A DNA stretch of 64,000 nt. Origin: Beaufortia kweichowensis (lineage: Eukaryota > Chordata > Actinopteri > Cypriniformes > Gastromyzontidae). The position numbers and the translations under genes were made by a program. Shown here in pieces: positions 24,460 through 36,100 of the stretch. The stretch spans positions 15,478,721 through 15,542,720 of the forward strand of contig CM032794.1 of the NCBI GenBank assembly GCA_019155185.1, given 5' to 3'. The number at the start of each line of letters is the position of its first letter. Position 1 is the stretch's first letter. Under the pieces are notes generated by a model that made no database searches, was not told where the DNA came from, and saw only the letters and a program-made list of their open reading frames with translations.

Positions 24460-27027
24460 TTCATATTTTAAGTACTGTATACAAACACTGTATATTGACC
24501 AATGTACACATTTACAAAACAGCATGACGTAACAGTTGTACATTACACTTTAACACAAGAGTGGTAAGTTGTTTTCAAATAGATAAAAAAGAGCAGAAAA
24601 ACATAAGTTTTCATTGTTTTTATACATTTAGAGCAAACTCAAAATTGTTAGAGCATTACATTGATAAAGAATCAAAACTGCTCGAATGGTATCACAAGGC
24701 AGTTAAAAATTGCAAACTTTAATTACTTACAGTAAACATCATAGGTTTCTTTGCAATTGGCCAAAGAATTTAATATATATATTTATATATTGTTTCCTAA
24801 AAAAGTAATAATAAAAATACTTTTCTTGGGGAAAGATATTTTAAAATGTGATGTCTAAAGGCAGAGCATTATGATCAAAGATAACAGTAAAAAAACATAC
24901 AAAACATTAAATGCCATTTGCAGCATATTAATTCACCTTTAGTTTAAAATGTTAACATATTTTAATATAACAAAACATTATGTGATGCTTTTTACCCTAA
25001 AAATTTACACTTTAGTCACACTAAGGTGTATTATTTTTCTTTGTGCTGAACAACAAAGATAAACTTTTCTCTCACTAACCCAAAGGGGCACTAAATAAAC
25101 CATTTATGTGCTGTGACTAATTTCTCAAAAACACATTCATTCAACACTAATGGTATTAGATTTAAGACAATAATAAGATTTGGATTTTTGCAAATTCCAA
25201 GACTTTACCATGACATTGACCTTCAACTGGAATGATAAATAATAATAAAAACATCCACATAGACATGATTGTACAAAAATATGTGTGGCCATTTCAATGA
25301 AGATGTCTAAAACACCTGACAAAGTAGTTTGGCTTTAAAAGAGTTGTTATTCTGTAGGATTTTAGATTTCTCAATTGAATAATTACATTGCTGATACAAC
25401 ATCACAAGTGTGATGTTGAGTCATTCCTCATGTTTAGCAAAGAAGCATACATTTACAAACTAAATACAACTAAGGATGTTGATTTAGGCTTTGACACATT
25501 TTTCACACCTGTTAATTCTGTTTTTGTTAATGTCATAGAAATTTAAGACACATGCAGAAAAGTTGGCTTGTGAACAAACTCGCTGTGTCTCGGTGTGCCA
25601 AATAAGTACTTTTTGGAAAATCAACAATTCCACTAACCAGCAACTAAACCTGATGAATCTGGAGAGCTACAGGCCAGTACATTGCACTGTAGGTACACTG
25701 TAAACATATAGGTTGTTCTTAAAAAACAAAGATAAAAGCTTATATACCCGCCTGATAAATGAACACTGGCTGAAGAAAACAATTTAGCATCTCCTCTTCA
25801 AGCATCACAAGTGTCTTGTCCAAAGGCACAATATTTACAGCTTTCCACCATTAAACTCTATATAAAGTGCTCCAATTAGTACATTCCCCTACAATGTAGT
25901 GGGTCAGAATATTTGAGATGATAATACACTACCCTGATATTGACCCTTACATTAAACAACATATCACATTTTGTCACCATTCAGCTCCTTGGGGACGTTC
26001 ACACTGAAGCTACTGGTGTAGATCTGGATCTAGTGACCTGTTTGGTTCATTCTACTGGTATAAAGGCTGATTTCTGAACTTTTCTGAAGTGTGCAGCAGC
26101 AAACTACTGTATCTAAGCACAGTTCACCACTGATAAATACAATTTGAACAGGGTTACATACATGTACATTTTGTAGAACTAATACACATTCATCATTTGA
26201 ATTTCATGAATCTGCACCAAATGTGAACATGTACTTGTTAGGGTGTGTGCGTTAAGCACTGGGAATTATGCGCATGGGATAAAACAAAAGCAGCAGATGG
26301 TATGAAAATCTATAAATACATAAATAATAGATACATATGTCAGACATTCATACTACTGGCGAACAATTCTGGAGCCCTCATATAAAGCATGTGCATTACA
26401 TATTCAACATTTTTTTTACACGGGTAACGTGTAACTAATGCCATGAAACAAAAGTTCATTAAGTAAACAAAATACTCAAACTGTTATAAATCACAGCTAC
26501 GTGTTACATTTCATGTGAAAAATTATAATTAGATTGTTAGTGAATAAGTTTCATTCTTTTAGAATTGTGACCGTGGCAAAATAAAGGGTTTTTTTATCAT
26601 AGGGACACAAGTACTACTGTAAAATATCCTTAATTTAACATGAAGAAAATGTTAGTGTTACTTTGCAAAACACAATAATGTCTGTTAAGTAACGGCAGCA
26701 AAAGGCGGCCTTTGTCCGTCGAAAAGTGACTGCACAATCTTCCAAATTTCTCATGGATTAAAAATGAGAAGCAGTGTTTTAGTCCTTGTGCTTTTTTCTT
26801 CAGTATGATGACCTTTTCAAAAACGCAGAAACGCCTCCTTTCTCTCACAAACACTAACACAAAATGACAACACACACAATCTCTGGCCATACTTGGTCAT
26901 GCCTCCAAAGTGGGATCTTGAGAGGGGCCTTGCTGTCTTGGAGCTCACCACAGCCCTTTACTCAGTGATTCTGATTGTGTATCAGTCTGGCTGGGTCCTT
27001 TTGTAGTTGTGGCTGGTGGAGAGATTG
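24460..27027 (-). other. Probable long tub 3' UTR
   Basis: AT-rich DNA with no recognised exon or transposon, lying between the tub stop codon and the candidate poly(A) signal. Mammalian TUB also has a multi-kilobase 3' UTR. Its extent here is inferred from the absence of an earlier canonical signal. Confidence 0.45.
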
Positions 27028-27161
27028 CTACTCGCAGGCCAACTTGCTGTCAAAGCTGGACAGGGCAATAGCAAACGCCTGCAGGGCGCACATGGGGTAA
27101 TTGTAGTCCATAGTAAAGACATCCTCTGCTACACGACCGAACTGCATTACGATGTAATCCG
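27028..27161 (-). CDS. tub: tub coding exon 12 (terminal)
   Basis: Acceptor TTTTTAATGCAG. Encodes DYIVMQFGRVAEDVFTMDYN through FDSKLACE and TAG, the tubby C-terminal signature containing the central helix of the barrel. Confidence 0.97.
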
Positions 27162-30100
27162 CTGCATTAAAAAGAGAAAATGAATCTGCATAATGCATCT
27201 CTGGGGTGTGTATATGAGTAGTTGAAAAGTGTCTATGTCCAATATGGTGTCACATACAAAACATGTCAGCCTCTAACAATTAAGATAAATCTTTCTCTTC
27301 CTACAGTATTTGTAACTCCAGCAATGAAAGCATTTTTTTTACATTTTTGCTGTCACACTATAGGACAAAGTCACATATTTATTTGTCAACTACCCATATA
27401 TACGATACAATGTGTTCCTGTAGTTCAACTGCTGCACAAACGTTGCCAGCAAACAGATACCGTACTGATATAAAATATATACTGTACCTTGAAGGCACTG
27501 TAAGTCACTTTGGAAAAAAAGGACATTTATGCAAATTAATGCACTTTTATAAAGCAACACAGAGTGCATTTACGTTACATTTACTTGATATTTTTTATTT
27601 ATTTAAGCACTATGAATTAAACATTTGCATAAGTCATGCTATGGTTGAGCTACAAGAACATATTCAGGGTACATATTCTCCAAATATTGGGACATGTCTA
27701 TTATAGTAAATGTAAGTTTATCAACTGTGATTTTACTTACTGGACTGTGTTTTAAATGAAATTATATATTTTATTTAAGCATAAAAAGTGAAATTTAAAT
27801 TGTGTAAATAAAGAACACATACCAGAATAGCTCTTTTTCAAATGTCTACAGAGGCAGCTGCCTTTTAAGGTATGGTGAGCAATCTGGAACGATCTACATA
27901 CACTTCGAATCAGTGCAAATTAAGGTATTTTAAGAGCCAGCATATTTAAACTGCCTTCCTTTATAAAACAGGGCACCTCACTAGATTTTGGGACAGAGCT
28001 GATGTCATGCACATATTAAAAACTACAGTATAAGATGATTTTAAACTCACGGTCATTGTCGTGAATGATCTGAAAGTTTTTGACAGAAGCTTGGGTGACC
28101 CTGCCATGAAAGTTGAGCACATATGATTGAGTATCATCGTTCCACACAGGCGTCTTGTTGTGGAGCTCTATCACGCTCTCAGTGCTTTTGTTTTGCCATC
28201 GAGCCAGCAAGGACTCATGGTCCTGCAAAACAACAGACAGATGTGAAGGGATTAGTTTTCCATTAGACCATTGTGCTAATGGTAACATCTATACAGTAGG
28301 CTTAGATAAAATACGATTGGATTTTTTAGACTTACAGCAAATAGACATCAACCAGTATTTTCCCCTATTGACACATTGGCTCATTATATACACAAGTCCA
28401 CTTATCCAACCCTACATGTTAAAAGCTCACTTAAAGTGGAATGAGAGTCTCTAAATAGCAGTGCACTTACATTTCGAGGCCGGATGGAGACTCTTTCATG
28501 GTCCATGTTCATTCCAGGAATTATGACACTCATCTTTCTAGGTCCCTTGAACCCTAAAACATTAGTCTCCTGCAGTACAGAAGAAAAATAAACAGAATGT
28601 TTAAATGTGAATCAAATGTGAATTGGCCCTCTACATGCTCTTACAAATCTACTGAAAGCAGGAATTCTTAGAAACCATTAAGTGTTTCTCATATTCCTTC
28701 AATGTCAAGTGTTGCTATGTAAGACACCGCCACAAGGGGTCAGGCTTGGCTCATCATCTGCTTCCACTGACCGGCTACTAGATGTAGTGCCCTCAGGGCT
28801 GGGTGCTGGTTCTTTGCTGGTCACGGATTAAGACAATGAACTCACATAACAGATAGCTGCAAGCTCCTGACGCAGGTTTCCGGCTTCCAGGCTGGATGTG
28901 GTCTTGACTGGATTTACACCGCTGTCGTATACCGTAAACTTGGTACCCATAAGGTTTGATCTGTGGGGATAACAATGTGCATGTTGAAACAATTTGAACA
29001 ATGGAAAAACTTTAAAATTCAGTCATATCACACCAAACAAAGGAAACTGATGTAGATTGACCATAACATGTTTTGGTCATACTTCATCATGTAATGAAAA
29101 GAAACATATTTGACATTATTAAAATGATGTGACACATTTCCCTCTGAATTTTTATTTTCTTAATGTTTAAAAAAATGTCATTGTAATGTTACTGAGAATT
29201 TAAAAGTACAATATTTATTGTACATCATGGTATTTGTTGTATTGCCAGATCGTAATAAAAAAGCGGTGCTAACTTTAATTTAAAAAAAATTTCACAAATA
29301 TTGAGACTAATGAAATAGATGATAATAGGAATAAAATAATACTCTAAGTAAATCATCAAGATCCATTACAGTAATGAAAATTTGCAGGGAAATGTGCAAT
29401 GAGCAAACCTTCTTCATATTGTATAATTTCTATTTTATTCTTTGTTAGTGAAATATAACCAAAAGATCTTTAGAGAGTTTCATAAGACATGAAAGAAAGA
29501 CAAATAGTGTTTTTGTGGCCTCTGCAAACACTGATATTCTGAATGATAACATTTTAGGCCAATAGAATAAATACAATTATTATTAGTTTTTCTATAATAA
29601 TATTAATACTTGAAATCACAGACATGTATTTGTCTTCATTCCAGAAGAGATTTTTAAATAATATTAATAAGTTATGACAAATGAAGTTTGGCAATAATAA
29701 TCTCAATGTCACTCCTGTGTGATTCATTCTTATTCCTCCACGTTTGTAAACTGAATTGAATCTAAGAATCCCCCTTACTAATTGATAAGAAAATGTATGT
29801 TTTCAGATGTACTGAGCTTTAATTAGCCTCAGATGCCAAAATGCACAAAAGTGCACGCTCCTCATATGACAGAAGGCACTCCAGTGCACACCAATAATGA
29901 ACTCAATTACACTTTTAAATAGAATCCAGTACGCACACGTGCTTGCACAAACTCATTAAAGTCTCTCTCAAATGATCTGAGAGACTCATGTCTTCTGCAG
30001 AAACATGTTTCAACAGAGCAATATAGATTTATGTTACTACTGTAAATCCTTATGAATTATTCGGTACAATGAATCATCACGAATCAATGTACCTCAGTTT

Positions 30101-33100
30101 GCCGATGAAGCTCTCCCCACCTCGAGACAGGTCAGTGGGGTCGATTGAGATGAGGTAATTGGATGTTTTGCTCTTCTTTCTCTTCCTCCCAGCTAAGAGG
30201 AATACCTATAAAAAGCATACATTTTTATATTCAGCTTAGACACATTCTGACATAAACAAGCACAGTCTATACTTACATACAGTATGGAGAGGAGACAAAG
30301 ACTGTAAAAATAAAAAGATCCTGGAGGAACCATTTGGGGTTTTCACACTGCCACACCGGTGGAACAGAGAGGAGGTTCCCTGAGGAACTTCAAAACTGAA
30401 TTTAAAGTGCTTAAAGGATCCCATAAGTTTTTGCAAGAACTGCCAAGACTGTTAATAGTTCTTCAGAGAACCACCCTTTGTAAAAACAGGTCCTCCTGAC
30501 GGTTCAGCCTGTGCGGCAGTGTGAAGAACCCCAAATGACTCCTCCAGGATCTTTTCATTTTTACAGTGTAGATTTTTTTGGATGTAGAACCTTAATAACT
30601 ATAGTTATAATAACTATAGGGTTTTCAATCAAAAGTTTAATGACATGTTTTTTGTTGCACTGGCACTGTCCCTTTAAAGCAAGTTTTCACGCTTAGTGGC
30701 CATATTTGCAATGTCTCAGGGCAGCTATTTCAGTCATACAAGACTAAGTCACATCTTAAATGGGGAAGACAGACATCTGTAACACCAATTGAGGCTCACA
30801 ATACTCTATAAAGAACCTCTTCCACAGATAATTTTCTGTCTTTAACCTCCAGTAATTGACTGTTTTTAATGGCAGGTGGGCCTTTCAATGGAGTGGCCAT
30901 AATGAAGGTTTTATTTCCCCCTGTTCATAGTAACACTGTAAAAACTAAAGGATCCTCGATGAACCATTTGGGGTTCCTCACACTGCCACACCGGCCGGAA
31001 CCGTCAGGAGGACCTCGAGGTCCTCGATTCCCTGAGGAACCATTAACAGTCTTGGCAGATCTTGCAGAAACTTATAGGATCCTTCAGGCACTTTAAATTC
31101 AGTTCTGAAGTTCCTCAGAGCTCCTCCTGACAGTTCTGCCGGCGTAGCAGTGAGGAACCCCAAATGGTTCCTCCAGGATCCTTTAGTTTTTACAGTGAAT
31201 AGTACTGCAACATGTTGGTAATATTGGCAGTGGCTGGTACGTTTTAAACACCTAGTTTAAATAAAACAACATCATTTTGTTTTAAACACAAAGGCACGTA
31301 GTAATGTATATAAAATGACACGATTATCAGTGGCTATAGTATCAGTGGCTATTATCTAAACCTAAGTGAGCACCCGGATTGAGAAATTGCATTGGAACAC
31401 ACTGTTTTCATATTTCACACAATTTGTGATTTACTCATGACATTAAATCATATGCCCCGTACAACAATATTATTGGCAAATGACATTTAGTTTAATCTCT
31501 CTGTGGAACAAAATTTGTCTCTTTCATTAAATCAATCATTTGAAGCTCTTTAGCGAAATAGAAAATGGAGTGTCGCTGATTGGGCTTGATTGCTAAACCA
31601 CAACAAAAATAAATGCTGAATAAGACACAAAACAGGGAAATAATGGGTCAGTCTGACCTTTTTTCCATCCTCTCTCTCCAGATGGAGGTAGTAGGTGGGG
31701 TACATGCCCCTGTCCATGCCCTTCTTATCCCGTGTGATCCTGCACTTTACGGTCACTCCTTGGGGCGCGGGTCTGAGAGTAAACTCCTCCAGGTCATCCA
31801 CATCGATGGACGGCTCATTGGCCAATGGGGTGGAAGCTGAAGTCGCCTCCTGTTACATTGATTAGGCATATAGAGATTGTTTACAAATATACATACTGAA
31901 ATATATGCATACTCTATTATAAAATAAACACTCTTGCTTCATTCTTAACTATGCAGCTGGGTCCAGGCCAAAAGAGTTTCAGCAAATAAATAAATAAATA
32001 CTGCAAAATAATGCATCCCTGCGGTCGGAAATGTACTCAGCTGGAATTAAAAGTTAAATGCTAAAGAGCAGCAAAGCAACCAAGTGACGTCAGCAGGGTC
32101 AGGCCCAGGAGACACGGATGAGCCACTACACAATCAATAAACAAAGACTTTACATTTTTTAGTTTACTGGAACATTAAGGCTACTCTCGGGTGGTTTATG
32201 AACAACGTGGATATAAAGATTTTAAAGCAAACGTTTTATATGCTGTATGTTTAAGAAATATTTTTAGTTGCTGTAAATGCTCATTATTTCTTTCAAATCT
32301 GTCACCATGTTTGCTTACAGCTTTTGTGCAACTAACCTGAATATTTTTTGCTGTTTCTATTTCTGCAGTATGACACATACAGTATTTCACTGCTTCTTGT
32401 CAACTACTTATCTCTTTCCGTTCGAACTATCTGACATGCATGCGTGTATTTATGACTCTCTATAAAAAAAAGATTTAGAAATACTGTGTTTAACTATAAC
32501 ACGTAAGAAGATCTCTATAAAGCGTTATGCAATCCCCAACGAGACACTGGCTGGGGCAGGGGCTTGAAAAAGGCATGGTTTCCATCACCAAGTTATTTTA
32601 AGAAAGTAATCATTTCTCTGTTGCCATAGGAAACAACAGGACTATGACCCTCTATTTCCAGCATCGCGGGCTTTGTGCCTAAGCAGACACAAGAAAATAC
32701 ATCGTAGCATGACAATACACCGTTTGCTTGTGTCAGCACTGGATTTATAACACTGCTGGCCACTGAAAAGTTCACATTTTGAGCTAACATCCGTGACGCT
32801 GTCAATTGTTAAGCTGTTTAGTATAGTCAGAAATAAAAGTGACCTTTTAAAGCACTACAGTATGCGAATTGCTAGTTAAGGAAACAACCAGAGAGTACAA
32901 TTCCATACAGACTACAACATATCATATACTGGGAGTGACTTTAGCACAGACCAACAGTAAATAAGTAAAAATTGTCTTTTTATCTGAATGGCGTGTATTC
33001 ACAGCAGTATCCTGTTTTGCTTCTTTAATTTAAACAGCCAGCAAAAAATATATTTTTATTTGAAGCGCATTAAACTAACTTAAGAATGCTTTTCTTTCAA

Positions 33101-36100
33101 AAGGCCAAATAATGGGTATCCATGGTAACCTCAGCAGGTGGTTCCAGACACATATTTGGCCAAGTGTAAATCTATCTGGTCGTTTAGGAAAGGCACCTTT
33201 TTTTCTCTTAAACAGAACTACGGGAAGTATAGTAGAACTATAAAAGTTTGGGAGCTCAAAACGATTTGAACATCCTGTTTTTAGTTTTTGTAAGTCACAT
33301 AAAATGGAGCATTAGATTCATCACAGAAGTCAATTCTGTTACATTTGATGACACACTTATGGGCGAGTCTGTTCTCCTCGATAACACAATACCACAAGGG
33401 TTTTCTGTAGCTCAGTTGGTAAGAGCATGGCGTTAACAACGTCAAAATCATACTCATAAAAAATGTATAATATAATGCACTGTAAGTCACTTTGATTACA
33501 TTTGAAAGTCAAGCACCTTCTAAATGGTGTAAAAAATGTGTCGTATTGCACGTGTCATCGTGAAATGATGTTTGATTGACGCTACTGCTCAAAATGCAGC
33601 ATCATTTATATATACTGTAAGGTATGAACCTTTTACATGGTCCCTTACCATTTTCCTATATAAAATTTGCACTTTGCAGTTATGCATTTGGCAGAAGCTT
33701 TGGATACAGTGTATTTTTAGTATATATTTTACTAGTATGTTTACTGAAATCAAACCCATGATTTTTGCGTTCCTAACTCAACGCTCCACCAGTGAAGCTA
33801 CACGAATCCCTGACTTATAAAGTCATGGCGCATAAAGTGACTGGGTGTAAGAATCTGACACTATGTAAAAATGACAAATTAACCAAAAAACTGTAGAGAA
33901 ACTAAACACAGCAGATTTCTTCCGTCTACCTTGCTGGACTTTTTGCTGGTGGCAGATCCAGGTCTTGTGTTGCTGTTAAGCTGAGATGAGCTGGAGCTGA
34001 CCAAATCATCTTCATCCTCCTCCTCATCAAAATTCATGCTACTGGAGATTCCTTTAAACAAGAGAGGATATTGTGTGTCGACAGCTGAACATGAAACACA
34101 GCAGAAGCAAGCATAAGGCATTATGCAGTGCAAACAACACTGCGAATAATTGCGCTCTGATGCCAAAAGAGCACATGACACATGAAAACAGAATATATTT
34201 GGTTTAAAGAAAGCTCTTCACTCTTAGCCTGTTTCACGACATTGACAAGAATAAAATGATTGTATGCAGTCTGTATCGGCACACACTGGAGATGCTCTAA
34301 CAAGTAATGCAGACATTAAATACATGATCTGATCCAAATATGTCACAGAAGGAAGAGAGAGAGGCAGACACTACATATAAATGCTAGTCAGTAGATCTCG
34401 TGGTGTTAGTTGGCAGATGATATTTTACAGGAACATGGGGTTATTTCTTGTTAGGTAATATTTTGAGGAACGGTGGAAATACTCTGCAGATACAATCTGA
34501 ATGGCTTAATCATCCGGATCGTAAGGTCTCCATCTGTCTCTCTCTCCACTCTCGTTTTATTCTGATGACTATCACTGTGGTACCTTTCTTCAGCATGGTG
34601 ACCCGTAGGTCCTGTTTGCCCTGTGACTGTGTGCTGCCCACTGCCTCCCCCTGGCCCTCTGCCTCGCTCTCCTGGGCAGGTGAGTGGCCCACAGTCAGGA
34701 TCTGAATCTGGTTGCCCAGCTCCTGACCCTCATCCTGGAAGGCAGCGGGCCCATCAAGTCCTGTGGCACCACCACAACACAGTAACACCATTAACTCGAC
34801 TATATTAACCGTCTATAATAATGGTGTTCTGAGAAAACATGACAAAATGGAGACAGACATTTAAATCTTTATGCATGAGGAATGGATTTTGTAGGACTGG
34901 ACGTAATGTACTGCTTTTTACTCTGGCTGGGAAAATTGCTTTTGAACCTTTGTGAGAACACAAACTGTAGTTGCTGTTAATGTAGCATATGTCCTTCTTG
35001 GTGAACTTTTTATGTGCTGATGCTTTTAAGTGCCCCTGGGTTTTCAAGAATTTGCTAATCCTCTATTTATAGATGCTCTTATGTTGGCCTGGGTTTTGTA
35101 TTTCATCCAATTAGTCACCATCACTAGAGGAAAACATACTGTCCTTTGTGCCTTAGCCATGCAGCGCAACAGGCTTGACAACTTCCTGGAAAACAGCTTT
35201 CATTAATCTGTCCATCTATCTATATATGCATTTATATATTTAGTCATTAACAAGTCCCTTTACATCACTATATATCACAGTATGTGTGAGTCCATTCACA
35301 CACACCTATCCATCTATTGTCGTCTATCTACTCGTCTGTCCATCCATCTGTCTATCCATCCAATCATTAACAAGTCACTTTATATCATTATATGTGACTC
35401 ACTCTATAAATCCATCCTTTCGTCCATCCATCCACTCGTCCGTCTATTCATTCTTTCGTCCATTCTAATGCTTCTATTCATTCTTCTTTCCATTCTAGCC
35501 ATTACTCCGTCCGTCATTTGTCCATCCATTCCATCCATCAGCACCCCATCCATTGTCTATCCATCCAATCAGTCACTTTATATCTATATCACGTGAGTCC
35601 ATTCACACACACCTATCCATCCAGTTACTATCAAGTCCTTTTATAGCACTATACAGTATATCACTGTATCTGTGAGCCATTACTCCGTCCATCTACTTGT
35701 CTGTCCTGTCATTTGTCCATCCATTCACTCATCTATCCATCCAGACATACAAAACATCCTTCCATCTGTCCAATCATCCATATATTCATCCAACTTTACA
35801 TCCATCCATCAGTCCATCCTTCTATCCAACCATCCATTTATCCAGCCATCCATTTTTATCCCAATCAAGTCATTATAGGTAACATCACTCCCCCACCATG
35901 CCTCCTCTGCTCCTCTGTCCAAGAATTAGCTCTGACTAGATGGCCGAGAGACATTAGTAGTCATGATTGCACGATAATCAGTATTGCATTTAGACCATGA
36001 TTGTCATTGCGTTTAAAGTGACCTTTTATAGGGCTGCCTCGAAGTGTGGCATGTGAAGGTGAGTAATGATCAGAGATGTGCAAAAGAGCCAGACGAAGAA

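Larger units (their letters stand above)
27162..30092 (-). other. tub introns 8-11, mostly plain
   Basis: Four introns (27162-28050, 28223-28470, 28570-28845, 28961-30092). The first contains a short SINE 3'-tail-like fragment near 27486-27512 (GGCACTGTAAGTCACTTTGG). The last is AT-rich, with a CNE-like piece at 29815-29960. No other feature supported. Confidence 0.5.

Noticed and set aside
33408..33430. tRNA-like A-box sequence
   Set aside because: There is no complete cloverleaf, the B box is decayed, and the downstream tail identifies it as a SINE head rather than a tRNA gene.
35282..36000. Several isoleucine/serine-rich frames
   Set aside because: They are translations of the CCAT satellite in overlapping frames.
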